Part shown: in pieces, positions 1-10,587 of the stretch | How positions within the stretch are numbered: the stretch's first letter is position 1 | How the letters are laid out: each line of letters opens with the position of its first letter | NCBI GenBank assembly: GCA_020851835.1 | Contig: JADZBZ010000381.1 | Coordinates: forward strand, 1 to 11,384 | Direction of reading: 5' to 3' | Length of the DNA: 11,384 nucleotides | DNA from: Acidobacteriota bacterium | Lineage (GTDB): Bacteria; Acidobacteriota; Vicinamibacteria; Vicinamibacterales; UBA2999 | Program-made: the position numbers and the translations under genes | The notes under the pieces: model-generated | Told to the model about the DNA's origin: nothing | The model's database searches: none | Seen by the model: only the letters and a program-made list of their open reading frames with translations

Positions 1-1056
1 CAGTTCTTCCATGGTCTGGCGGTCGTAGATGCGCACGTGCTCGTTGGCGCCGTCGGCCATATACAGGAACCGCTGCTGCGGGTCCTTCGAGAAGGCGATG
101 TCCCACACCGAGCCGTCCGACAGCGTGTCCTTGTGGATGATGTATTCCTTCACGAACGTGCCGTCGCTCTTGAAGACCTGCACGCGGTCGTTCGGGCGGT
201 CGCAGACGTAGACCAGGCCGTCCACCGACATCTCGGCGCAGTGCACCGGGTTGCGGAACTGCTGGGCGGGCGGTTCGCTCGGGTTGTAGCGGCCGAGGGC
301 TGCGTCGGTCGGGGGCTTGCCGTAGGCGCCCCAGTAGCGCTTGATCTTGCCGCTGTCGAGGTCGATGACCGCCACACGGTGGTTGAGGTAGCCGTCAGCG
401 ACGTAGCCTTCGTTGGCTTTGGGGTCGATGAAGATCTTGGCCACCCGGCCGAAGTTGTCCATGTCCATGCTGTTGGCAACGTACACGGGCTTGTCCGCCG
501 GCGACTTCGGATCCTTGCGGGCGCCGGCCTTGCCGTACTGGGCGATGAACTTGCCTTCGCGGGTGAACTTCAGGATCTGGGCGTCGGGGCCACCGTTGCC
601 GCCGACCCAGACGTTGCCCTTGTGATCCACGACGATGCCGTGGTTCGACTCGGGCCACTGGTAGGGCGCGCCCTCCTTTGGACCACCCCAGCTGGCAACC
701 AGGTTGCCGGCTGGATCGAACTCGAGGACTGGCGGGGCCGGGTTACAGCACTCGCTGACGCGCGGCTGCGCCTGTCCGCCCGGGAAGGCGAGCTCGGTAC
801 GATCCAGATTGCCGGGATCGTTGCCGCGATGGATGAGCCAGACGTGGTCGCGATCATCGACCGTGAGGCCGATGGTCTGGCCGAGCACCCAGTTGTTGGG
901 CATCGGCTTGGGCCAGAACGGATCAACCTCGAACTTCGGCGCCTGCTTGGCCTGAGCCGACGTCCGATCGAGCATGGCCTGGCCGACGCCGAGACCGACG
1001 AGCAGGGCGACCAAGGTCAGCCCAACGAATTTCCGTGATCGAAGCACACCTGCCAT
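1..1056 (-). CDS. Secreted NHL-repeat / six-bladed beta-propeller protein, C-terminus beyond window
   Basis: The reading frame stays open for 352 codons from an ATG at 1056 to the left edge with no stop, so the C-terminus is missing. Residues 10-28 form a hydrophobic signal or anchor segment (FVGLTLVALLVGLG), followed by an SAQA site near residue 36, so the protein is probably exported. Propeller-blade motifs recur: a Gly-rich Asp strand at 61-76 (IGLTVDDRDHVWLIH), an NHL-like HGIVVDHKGNVWV at 139-151, and later CAEMSVDGLVYVCDRPNDRVQVF-type blades at 273-295 and 319-345. A vicinal Cys pair (C103-C104) and C273/C285 could form disulfides. The start is supported by a purine-rich Shine-Dalgarno, AGGGGGAG at 1063-1070, 6 nt upstream. 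NHL propellers serve as binding or lyase scaffolds (for example the peptidyl-hydroxyglycine lyase fold), but no catalytic set can be assigned here. It is a distant paralogue of the protein at 2583-3770. Function is unknown; fold call is fairly sure. Confidence 0.85.
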   Translation of the reverse strand, partial: MAGVLRSRKFVGLTLVALLVGLGVGQAMLDRTSAQAKQAPKFEVDPFWPKPMPNNWVLGQTIGLTVDDRDHVWLIHRGNDPGNLDRTELAFPGGQAQPRVSECCNPAPPVLEFDPAGNLVASWGGPKEGAPYQWPESNHGIVVDHKGNVWVGGNGGPDAQILKFTREGKFIAQYGKAGARKDPKSPADKPVYVANSMDMDNFGRVAKIFIDPKANEGYVADGYLNHRVAVIDLDSGKIKRYWGAYGKPPTDAALGRYNPSEPPAQQFRNPVHCAEMSVDGLVYVCDRPNDRVQVFKSDGTFVKEYIIHKDTLSDGSVWDIAFSKDPQQRFLYMADGANEHVRIYDRQTMEEL

Positions 1057-1083
1057 CTGCGTCTCCCCCTATGAAGCTGGCCG

Positions 1084-1089
1084 AGTATA
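1084..1089 (-). promoter_or_regulatory. Possible -10 element (TATACT) for the left NHL gene
   Basis: Read on the minus strand, TATACT lies 27 nt upstream of the ATG at 1056, giving a predicted leader of about 20 nt that contains the Shine-Dalgarno. A TTGACT lies further upstream (1101-1106), but the spacer is only 11 nt, too short for a standard sigma-70 pair. The -10 match is good; the promoter as a whole is tentative. Confidence 0.3.
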
Positions 1090-1176
1090 CACAGAATCGG
1101 AGTCAAGGGGAATGCCCGTGGCTGTTGGGCAGGGCCCGGTCCGCTTCACTACCGTGGTAACCTGCCTCTGTTTCCC

Positions 1177-2499
1177 ATGCGTGTCCGCCGCCTGTTGATA
1201 GCTGTCCTGCTGCTGGCTGGCCTGCAGGCCGGCTCGTCCGCCCACGAAGTCCCGAACGAAGTCACGGTGCTGGCGTTCCTCAAGCCCGAGGGCCAGACGC
1301 TGCGCTTCCTGGTCCGGGCGCCCATGGCCTCCCTCCGCGACGTCTCGGTTCCGGTGTTCGGGCCGGGCTACCTCCAGATCTCCGCGGCCGACGCCGCCTT
1401 CCGGGACGCGGCCACGCTGTGGATCTCGGACTTCGTCGAGCTGTACGAGAACGGACAGCCCCTGCCCAAGCCCACCGTCCGCGCCGTCCGCGCCGAGTTG
1501 CCGTCGAGCCGATCGTTCCAGAGCTACGAGGCGGCGCTGGCAGACGTCCTCGGCCCGCCCCTGCCCGACGACACCAATCTCTACTGGGAGCAGGGCGTGC
1601 TCGACGTCCTCTTCGAGTACCCGATTACCTCGGATCAATCGCAGTTCGCCATCCACCCTGGATTCACACGCCTCGGCCTGCAGGTCAACGTCGGCCTGCG
1701 ATTCCTGGCGCCCGGGCAGCCCGAGCGGGTCTTCGACGTCCACGCCGACGTGGGCGTGGTCGAACTCGATCCACGCTGGCACCAGGCCGCCTGGCTCTTC
1801 GTCAAGGAAGGCTTCTGGCACATCCTCGACGGCACGGATCACCTGCTGTTCCTGCTGTGCCTGGTTTTGCCGTTCCGGCGGTTCCGCCCGTTGCTGGTGG
1901 TAGTCACCGCCTTCACGCTGGCTCACTCGGTGACGCTGCTCGCCTCGGCGTACGGGCTGGCGCCCGACGCGCTGTGGTTTCCGCCGCTGGTCGAGACGCT
2001 CATCGCCGCATCGATTGTGTACATGGCCCTCGAGAACATCCTCGGCGTGGGCCTGCAGCGACGCTGGATCATGACCTTTGCCTTCGGCCTGGTGCACGGC
2101 TTTGGCTTCTCGTTCGTGCTGCGCGAGCGTCTGCAGTTTGCCGGCTCGCACCTGCTGTCGTCGCTGCTGGCCTTCAATGTGGGCGTCGAGTTCGGCCAGT
2201 TGCTCGTGCTCGCCGTGCTCATCCCCGCGCTCGGCTGGCTGTTCACGCGGGTCGTGCCCGAGCGACCGGGCGTCATCATCATGTCGGCGCTGGTGGCACA
2301 CACCGCCTGGCACTGGATGACGGACCGGTGGGCCGCGCTCAGCCGCTTCCCCCTGCCCGCCCTTGACGCGCTCGCCCTCGCGGCCCTCATGCGCTGGGCC
2401 ATGGCAGCCATCTTCTTGGCGCTGCTGCTGTGGTGGGTGTCGGGCATCGTGCGCCGGTGGGAAGGGCTGCCCAACGAGCCGCGCACCGACGCCAATTGA
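1177..2499 (+). CDS. HupE/UreJ-like membrane protein with N-terminal extracytoplasmic domain
   Basis: This is a 440-residue protein. A signal peptide covers residues 1-22 and ends in SSA before HEVPNEV, the His-containing mature N-terminus typical of the HupE_UreJ_2 type. Residues 23-205 form a soluble, probably extracytoplasmic domain. Residues 210-425 hold about six or seven membrane segments with the family's conserved polar residues: H215-x3-G-T-D221-H222, H250-S251, E273, HGFGF at 308-312, N334 with E338 (FNVGVEFGQ), and H375/H379. HupE/UreJ proteins near hydrogenase or urease genes are nickel or cobalt permeases. This longer variant usually has no such neighbours and none are seen here, so metal transport is only a family-based inference. 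The ATG at 1177 gives a good signal peptide, but no Shine-Dalgarno precedes it, so a very short leader or weak initiation is possible. It is divergent from the left NHL gene and convergent with the next. Confidence 0.85.
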   Translation: MRVRRLLIAVLLLAGLQAGSSAHEVPNEVTVLAFLKPEGQTLRFLVRAPMASLRDVSVPVFGPGYLQISAADAAFRDAATLWISDFVELYENGQPLPKPTVRAVRAELPSSRSFQSYEAALADVLGPPLPDDTNLYWEQGVLDVLFEYPITSDQSQFAIHPGFTRLGLQVNVGLRFLAPGQPERVFDVHADVGVVELDPRWHQAAWLFVKEGFWHILDGTDHLLFLLCLVLPFRRFRPLLVVVTAFTLAHSVTLLASAYGLAPDALWFPPLVETLIAASIVYMALENILGVGLQRRWIMTFAFGLVHGFGFSFVLRERLQFAGSHLLSSLLAFNVGVEFGQLLVLAVLIPALGWLFTRVVPERPGVIIMSALVAHTAWHWMTDRWAALSRFPLPALDALALAALMRWAMAAIFLALLLWWVSGIVRRWEGLPNEPRTDAN

Positions 2500-2513
2500 C
2501 GCGCCCATCGAAG

Positions 2514-2568
2514 GTTGAGGATGGGAGATTGATGATGGGCGATGAATCGCCCATCTCCCACCCTCAAC
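2514..2568. repeat. Long imperfect inverted repeat between convergent genes (possible bidirectional terminator or REP-like element)
   Basis: The core is a perfect 10-bp stem, GATGGGCGAT (2534-2543) and ATCGCCCATC (2546-2555), around a 2-base GA centre. An outer stem pairs GTTGAGGATGGGA (2514-2526) with TCCCACCCTCAAC (2556-2568), with one mismatch at 2521/2561. A 7-nt one-sided bulge (2527-2533) separates the tiers. The mismatch is A-C in the plus-strand RNA but a G-U wobble in the minus-strand RNA, which would fold better. It lies 14 nt beyond the HupE-like stop and 14 nt beyond the NHL stop on the other strand. Neither side has a T-run, so it is not a textbook intrinsic terminator. A third copy of the core half, CGCCCATC at 2502-2509, could pair alternatively with 2534-2541. 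Confidence 0.75.
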
Positions 2569-2582
2569 GGACACGAAACGCG

Positions 2583-3770
2583 CTATTTCTTGACGTACTT
2601 CTTCACGGCCTTCGGCCCGACTTCAGCCCCATAGACGTTGCCGGCGGCGTCCACCACGACGCCCTCCGCCGCGAGGGTCCCCCTCGCGCCGGGTGAGCCG
2701 TCAGCCTTCTTCATGACGGGCTTGCCGTCCACCATGGTCAGCGTCTCACCGACGCTCGTGGGGTCTTCAATGAAGGCGATCACCTTGCCGTCCTTCGCCG
2801 AGCCGATTCGGATACCCCGGCGCCAGGCGCCGTGCGGCGGGTTGACCGATCCCGATTCGGAATCGGCGCCGTAGATCATGTCGTTCTTGTCGATGTAGAT
2901 GCCGCTGAGGCGGCTGAACTGGTACCAGGTGTCCAGCGTCTTGTAGGTCTCGGCATCGAGGACCTGGATCCGATTGTTGTTGCGATCCGCCACGAAGAGC
3001 CGGCCGCGGGAATCGAACGCCAATCCGTGCGGCTGCATGAACTCGCCGTCCGTACCCGTACCCATTTTGCCGAACTCACGCAGGAACTTGCCGTTCTTGT
3101 CGAAGCGAACCAGCCGCGCCGTGGACGGAGGCGCGTTGCCGTGCCCTTCGGCCACCAGGATGTCGCCGTTCGGATAGGTGATCACGTCGTTCGGCTCGTA
3201 CAACGAGCCCGGATCCGCCGGCTGTCCGGGCTGATTGCCGCCCGGCTTGCCGAGCGACATCAGATGCTTGCCGTCGGGACTGAACTTGTGGACCTGGTGT
3301 CCGATGACCGTGGCCGGCATCGGCCCGCTGGCCGCCTGTCCCGGTCGGCGTCGCGGCAGGTTGTCCTGCCCGTCGGTCACCCAGATGTTGCCGTCGCGAT
3401 CCACATGGATGCCGTGCGGAAACACCATCATGCCCTTGCCGGTGCTCAGCAGGAGCTTGCCCGAGGCGTCGAACTTGAGCAGGGGATCGGACGCGGACAT
3501 CTCGCCCTTCGTGGCATCCCAGCACGAATTGGCCCCGCACCGCTCGGCCACCCAGATGGTGCGGCCGTCCTTGTCGACATCCACGGCGCTGGTGGAACCC
3601 CAGGGCCGTCCCTCGGGCAGCTTGAAGTAGTTCTCAACCGTCTGATACGGATTGGGCGCCTCGTTGACGGGCGGCATCTGCGCACCCCCCTGAGCCAGCG
3701 CCCCGTAGCCGGCCCCGGCCATGATAACGGCCGCCGCGACCACCAGTCCCTTACGCACGTACTGCTGCAT
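2583..3770 (-). CDS. Secreted NHL-repeat / six-bladed beta-propeller protein
   Basis: This is a complete 395-residue protein. The ATG at 3770 is chosen because GAGGGAGGGA (3776-3785) lies 5 nt upstream and a clear signal peptide follows (residues 1-26, MQQYVRKGLVVAAAVIMAGAGYGALA). An in-frame ATG 15 codons upstream (3815) would bury that signal and lacks comparable support. Blade motifs include FPHGIHVDRDGNIWVTD at 118-133, PNDVITYPNGDILVAEG at 193-209, and QPHGLAFDSRGRLFVADRNN at 246-265 followed by NRIQVLD; another blade is near 368-383. C78 and C83 (CGANSC) are the only cysteines and could form a disulfide in the periplasm. The KKYVKK tail is basic. It lies 85 nt downstream of the efflux operon in the same direction, so read-through is possible, but its strong ribosome site and the preceding hairpin suggest partly separate expression. 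The biological role is unknown; export and propeller fold are well supported. Confidence 0.87.
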   Translation of the reverse strand: MQQYVRKGLVVAAAVIMAGAGYGALAQGGAQMPPVNEAPNPYQTVENYFKLPEGRPWGSTSAVDVDKDGRTIWVAERCGANSCWDATKGEMSASDPLLKFDASGKLLLSTGKGMMVFPHGIHVDRDGNIWVTDGQDNLPRRRPGQAASGPMPATVIGHQVHKFSPDGKHLMSLGKPGGNQPGQPADPGSLYEPNDVITYPNGDILVAEGHGNAPPSTARLVRFDKNGKFLREFGKMGTGTDGEFMQPHGLAFDSRGRLFVADRNNNRIQVLDAETYKTLDTWYQFSRLSGIYIDKNDMIYGADSESGSVNPPHGAWRRGIRIGSAKDGKVIAFIEDPTSVGETLTMVDGKPVMKKADGSPGARGTLAAEGVVVDAAGNVYGAEVGPKAVKKYVKK

Positions 3771-3834
3771 CGAAGTCCCTCCCTCAAATCGCCCCGCGAT
3801 TACGGTCGACAGCATAGCGTACGCAGAGAGCGAA

Positions 3835-3853
3835 GACCGGTGGCGCCCCGGTC
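3835..3853 (-). terminator. Weak GC hairpin after the efflux operon
   Basis: GACCGG (3835-3840) and CCGGTC (3848-3853) form a perfect 6-bp stem with a 7-nt loop, starting 2 nt beyond the stop codon of the DUF2892 gene. On the minus strand it is followed by TTCGCTCTCT, pyrimidine-rich but not a U-tract. It may attenuate transcription between the pump operon and the NHL gene. It could also be chance in GC-rich DNA. Confidence 0.35.
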
Positions 3854-3855
3854 GG

Positions 3856-4044
3856 CTAACCGCGCACGCCGGCCTTCCGCAGGATCGCCATCATGGGGCA
3901 CCAGCTGGTCAGCGCCGACTGGAACAGGTTGGCACCCACGAACAGGGTGAACCAGAAGAAGCGAGCATCCACGTACATGCCGAGCAGCACGCTCACGACG
4001 ATGAAGGCTCCGGCAATCAGGCGCAGCATGGGTTCAACGGTCAT
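3856..4044 (-). CDS. YgaP-type (DUF2892) small inner-membrane protein
   Basis: This 62-residue protein starts at the ATG at 4044, which overlaps the USP stop as ATGA (4041-4044). AGGGAGGG (4053-4060) lies 8 nt upstream. Two hydrophobic helices cover about residues 7-23 and 27-45, followed by the family hallmark of a Cys-Pro after the second helix (FQSALTSWCPMMAILRKAGV, C49-P50). This matches the DUF2892 module that occurs alone or fused to rhodanese domains in YgaP, so a link to sulfur or thiol chemistry is known for relatives only. No rhodanese gene is visible here. As the last gene of a tightly coupled operon it is made with the pump and the USP and may be an accessory membrane protein. The call is firm for the family, open for function. 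Confidence 0.85.
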   Translation of the reverse strand: MTVEPMLRLIAGAFIVVSVLLGMYVDARFFWFTLFVGANLFQSALTSWCPMMAILRKAGVRG

Positions 4045-4775
4045 GGGGTAGGCCCTCCCTGGGCCTCGGGCACGAACAGAACGGGCGTCTTGCAGCTGGT
4101 AACGAGCGGCTCGCCGACGTGCGAGAGCCAGTGCCCGTCGCGCGGGGTGGGTGCCGGAACGGCCACCCACGACGCGCCCAGGTCGGCCCGGGCGCTTCGC
4201 ACGTCGTCGGGCTCGGCCTCCACCACGGAACCCTGGACGCAATCGGCGATGTGCCGGACGATCGCCCGTGATGCGGGAGCGGGCATCCCGTCGGCGGCGA
4301 GCAGCATCGCCACGGCGAACGCCTCCTCCGGCGGCGGCCGGTGGCCCGCGTGGGCCACGAGGAGCGGCACACGCGTCTCGCGCAATACCCGCTCGGCCAC
4401 CGAGCCCAGCCACCACCGGGACGGCCCGCGCCGGCCGTGGGTTCCCATTACCACCAGGTCCATTCCGGCCGAGGCGTGCAGGATGGCGTCGGTGGCCGTG
4501 CGGTTGTCCACCACGGCTTCGAAGGGCTCCTGGGTGTGCTCCCGAGCGAATGCGCGCAGGAACTCGGCCGCGCGAGCCCGGTTGGCGTGGGCCTCGCCTT
4601 CGATGGCGTCCATCTGAGCCCGGGTGAAGTAGGGTGGTGCGTCCAGTGCCTCGGCGTGCAGCACCCGCAGCCGGGCGCCGCACCGGCGGGCGAGAACGCC
4701 AGCCAGCGTGAGCGCGCGGGCGGATGCCTCGCCGAAGTCCACCGCCGCCAGAATCGTCTTCAGCTGCGTGTCCAT
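4041..4775 (-). CDS. Universal stress protein with intact ATP-binding motif in its first half
   Basis: This 244-residue protein is a double-length USP. The first half (1-145) begins with a typical strand, LKTILAAVDF (D13), and has the complete nucleotide-binding signature G-x2-G-x9-G-S: G111, G114, G124, S125. It should therefore belong to the ATP-binding UspA subclass. The second half (about 152-236) keeps USP-like strands (AFAVAMLLAADG, ASWVAVPA, TPVLFVPE) but shows no Gly signature, as in tandem USPs whose second domain no longer binds nucleotide. The start codon lies 4 nt beyond the RND stop, and TGGAGG (4785-4790) inside the permease gene is 9 nt upstream; its stop overlaps the DUF2892 start. 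The product is probably cytoplasmic. Its fixed place behind a pump gene suggests a regulatory or stress-linked role for the pump, which is inference. Confidence 0.9.
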   Translation of the reverse strand: MDTQLKTILAAVDFGEASARALTLAGVLARRCGARLRVLHAEALDAPPYFTRAQMDAIEGEAHANRARAAEFLRAFAREHTQEPFEAVVDNRTATDAILHASAGMDLVVMGTHGRRGPSRWWLGSVAERVLRETRVPLLVAHAGHRPPPEEAFAVAMLLAADGMPAPASRAIVRHIADCVQGSVVEAEPDDVRSARADLGASWVAVPAPTPRDGHWLSHVGEPLVTSCKTPVLFVPEAQGGPTP

Positions 4776-4779
4776 GGCC

Positions 4780-7958
<3,179 letters not shown>

Positions 7959-7962
<4 letters not shown>

Positions 7963-9161
7963 TTCGCCGCCCCCGCCGGGCCCGGCTCCGCTCCGCGCAC
8001 GGGCCGTCCGTCGGCGAGGCCGTCCGGCGGATTCAGGACGACCTGGTCACCATCGGCGAGGCCGGCAAGCACCTCGACCTGGTCACCAGAGGACTCGCCG
8101 GTGGAGACCATGCGCAGCCGGGCTCGACCTTCCGCGTCGATCGCGTAGGCAAAGGCGAGCTGCCCGCGGCGCACGACGGCGCCACGCGGCGCCGCGAGCA
8201 CCTGATGGGACGGCCCGCGCAGCCGCACCCGCCCGAACTGACCGGATCGCAGGTCGTCGGCCGCCGGCAGATCGATCTTCACGAGAAAGCTGTGACGCTC
8301 GGGATCCACGCTGGCGATCTCTCCAATCGTCGCGCGCCGCCACGTGCCCGCGGCGCGGGCGGGCCCATCGAGACGTACATCGACCTCGGCGCCGGCGGTG
8401 GCGTCCCGGACCTGCGACTCGTCGATTCGGGCCTCGAGGCGATACCGCGACGTGTCGTCCACGGTCAGCAGCGGCGCGCCGGGCGACGCCAGGCTTCCGG
8501 CGTCGGCCTGACGCGACGCCACGATGCCGTCGAAGGGTGAGGTCAGATGCGTGTAAGACACGCTCACGCCCGCCGCGTCGGCGGCGGCACGGGCGGCGAG
8601 AATGCCCTGTTCGGCTTCGGCCACGCGTGCACGAGCGCCGGCCACCCGTGCCTCCGCGCCCGCGCGCGCAGCCGTCGCCTGATCCAGTTCCTGCGCCGTG
8701 GCCGATTGCTTGTCGTGCAGCCCGTAGATGCGATCGAAGGTCGCCCGGGCCAGGACCAGCGCCGATTCCGCCGCGGCCAGCTCAGCCCTTGCCGCGTCGA
8801 GCCCCAGCGCGGCGCCCGCCGCCGCCGCCGACGCCCGCGCGGCCTGAGCCTCGAACTCACGACCGTCGAGCACCACGAGCGTCTGCCCCCGGCGCACGCG
8901 ATCGCCGGCGTTGACGAACACCTGGGTCACCGGTGCCACGACGCGGCTGGAGATGACGGCCGTCTGCCCGGCGCGGACGACCCCGCCGGCTTCGGAGGTG
9001 GACGGCCACTCGACGAGGCTCACCCGTGCCAGCCGTGCGTCGATGGGCGCACCGGCGCCGGCCTCGCCCTGGTGCTCGGTCGGGGCAGACTGGCAGGCCG
9101 CCAGCGTCACAACGGCCAGGCCGGCTGCCCACGCCCACCGGTGCTCGAACATGGATTTCAC
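7959..9161 (-). CDS. HlyD/MFP-type periplasmic adaptor lipoprotein of the RND pump
   Basis: This 400-residue protein links the RND permease to the outer-membrane factor. The signal peptide ends in a lipobox, L20-A-A-C23, followed by Gln at +2, so it should be a lipoprotein without the Asp(+2) inner-membrane retention signal known from enterobacteria. The lipoyl half-motifs are at about 69-100 (AVISSRVVAPVTQVFVNAGDRV...) and 207-236 (TSPFDGIVASRQADAGSL). They flank an Ala-rich coiled-coil hairpin at about 103-200; beta-barrel and membrane-proximal regions follow to 390. I chose GTG at 9161: GGAGGAG lies about 8 nt upstream, inside the end of the TolC-like gene, and the GTG is 1 nt beyond that gene's stop. 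The ATG at 9152 is about 17 nt from that site, too far. A TTG at 9179 also lies in frame but would overlap the upstream gene and sits within the ribosome site. Confidence 0.93.
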
Positions 9162-9162
9162 G

Positions 9163-10494
9163 TTACCGTCTCCTCCCAATGGCGCGGTCGAGCGCGGCCT
9201 CGGCGGTGAACCGATCCGCGATCGCCGTCACGCGCGTAGTCTCGGCCTGCAGCACCGCTGCCGCCGCGCCCAGCACATCCTGCACGCCGGCGAGGCCGGC
9301 GTCATAGCGGTCCCTGACGATCCGCTGGCGCTCGCGCGCCTGCGCAACCGTGGCCCGCGCCACCCCCTCGCGTGCCTCGGCGCTCTCGAGCTGTCGAACG
9401 GCACCCAGCACGTCCACCTCCACGGCGGCGCGGGCATCGTCGAGCGAGGCGTGCGCCTGGGCGGCGGCCGCCGCCGCCGCGCGCATCGCCGCGCGCTCCC
9501 CGAGGCCGGTGGAGAATCCCCATCGGGCTTCGCCGCCGACGACCCAGGACGAGGCGCGACTGGAGAAGTCGAGGCCGTCGTACTGATAGGTGGCCTGCGC
9601 GGCGACCCGCGGCCACCAGGCGGCGCGCGCCTGGCGGCGGCCGGCGCCGGCCAACGCCACCGCGGCCTCGCCGCGCTTCACGTCGGGCCGGTTCGCGACG
9701 GCCTCGTCGGCCAGAGCGCGCCAGTTCCGGCCAGGCCCGCCTGCCGACGGCGGCTCCTGCACGCGGAAGTCCTCGTCCACCGGTGCGCCGCGCAGTCGAT
9801 TGAGACCGGCCCGGGCGACGGCGGCCTGTCCGGCCGCCTCGATGCTCTGCTGGCGTATGGAGGCCAGGTGTACCTGGAGCGCGAGCACGTCGGCCTCGGT
9901 GACGGTACCGGCGTCGCGGCGCCGCTCGGCGCGCGCCACGTCCTGGGCGGCGGCCTCGACGGCCGCGTCGGCGGCCTGCCGGGCCGTCTCGGCGGTGAGC
10001 ACACGACCGTAGGTGGCGGCCACCTCCAGCGCGAGGCTCAGCGCCTGCCCGTCTCGATCGGCGCCGGCCACAGCCGCAAGGCCCATGCGCGCGTCAACCG
10101 CCGCGGCCGTGCGGCCGCCGTCGAAGAGCATCTGCTCCACGGAGACGGCGCCGTGGAAGAAGCCCAGCGGATCGGGGCGATTCAGCGCGTCAATCGCGAA
10201 GTTGCCGGCGGCGAACCGCCGCGCGGAGAGCAGCGAGCTGAAGACGAAGACCGGGGCGTTCCCCCGCTGCCACGCCTCGCTCACCGTGATGTGGGGAAAG
10301 AAGCCCGCGCGCGTCTCGTCGACGCGGGCGGCGGCCTCGTCCTGGCCCGATTCGGCGGCGCGCAGGCCCGGATTCCGGGCCAGGGCTTCGGCCACGGCAC
10401 GGTCGAGCGGCAGCACGTCCTGCGCCGCAGCCCGAGCCGACGGTACCAGGACGGCAGTCAGCGCCGTCAAGAAAATGGCTCCTCGGAGTCTCAT
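9163..10494 (-). CDS. TolC-like outer-membrane efflux protein (OEP family)
   Basis: This 443-residue protein is the first gene of the pump operon and would form the trimeric outer-membrane channel and periplasmic tunnel. Residues 1-24 are a signal peptide (MRLRGAIFLTALTAVLVPSARAAA), which fixes the ATG at 10494 although no Shine-Dalgarno is seen. Two OEP repeats follow. The first (about 28-235) has DRAVAEALARNPGLRAAESG and the G-T-x2-E-A-D-V-L-x-L-Q motif at 196-207. The second (about 258-440) repeats it as RPDVKRGEAAVA and RYDAGLAGVQDVLGAAAAVL near 397-414. Ala-rich helical stretches fit the alpha-barrel. The frame stays open upstream into the sigma gene region, but that part lacks any export signal and is antisense to a real gene. 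The operon partners fix its role as pump outlet; substrate is unknown. Confidence 0.92.
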   Translation of the reverse strand: MRLRGAIFLTALTAVLVPSARAAAQDVLPLDRAVAEALARNPGLRAAESGQDEAAARVDETRAGFFPHITVSEAWQRGNAPVFVFSSLLSARRFAAGNFAIDALNRPDPLGFFHGAVSVEQMLFDGGRTAAAVDARMGLAAVAGADRDGQALSLALEVAATYGRVLTAETARQAADAAVEAAAQDVARAERRRDAGTVTEADVLALQVHLASIRQQSIEAAGQAAVARAGLNRLRGAPVDEDFRVQEPPSAGGPGRNWRALADEAVANRPDVKRGEAAVALAGAGRRQARAAWWPRVAAQATYQYDGLDFSSRASSWVVGGEARWGFSTGLGERAAMRAAAAAAAQAHASLDDARAAVEVDVLGAVRQLESAEAREGVARATVAQARERQRIVRDRYDAGLAGVQDVLGAAAAVLQAETTRVTAIADRFTAEAALDRAIGRRR

Positions 10495-10531
10495 CGGCGT
10501 CAAAGATGCGGCCTGGCTGCCAAAGGTGACA

Positions 10532-10545
10532 CGGGGCCGGCCCCG
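10532..10545. promoter_or_regulatory. 14-bp perfect GC palindrome in the divergent control region
   Basis: CGGGGCCGGCCCCG reads identically on both strands. It lies 38 bp upstream of the TolC-like start and about 34 bp upstream of the extended -10 element of the sigma gene. A dimeric regulator could bind here and affect both genes. GC-only palindromes also arise by chance in such DNA, so this is only a candidate operator. Confidence 0.25.
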
Positions 10546-10578
10546 GGCGGCCCCCTGGGATGCGCCTCCCGGCCCGCT

Positions 10579-10587
10579 TGGTATGAT
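10579..10587 (+). promoter_or_regulatory. Extended -10 promoter element upstream of the ECF sigma gene
   Basis: TGG-TATGAT fits an extended -10 (TGn followed by a TATAAT-like hexamer at 10582-10587). The predicted start of transcription is about 7 nt downstream, leaving a leader of roughly 12 nt before the ATG at 10606. No good -35 lies 17 nt upstream, as is usual for extended -10 promoters. It suggests housekeeping rather than ECF-type transcription of the sigma gene. Confidence 0.45.

Noticed and set aside
1101..1106. TTGACT on the minus strand as a -35 partner of the TATACT at 1084-1089
   Set aside because: The spacer is 11 nt, far from the usual 16-18 nt.
1069..2574. 501-codon minus-strand open frame opposite the HupE-like gene
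   Set aside because: It is a GC-rich shadow: charged, repetitive Gln/Arg/Gly composition, no domain, and the opposite strand encodes a clear signal peptide and conserved membrane motifs.
3771..3815. Upstream ATG (3815) for the second NHL protein
   Set aside because: It would add 15 residues before the signal peptide, and the best Shine-Dalgarno fits the ATG at 3770.
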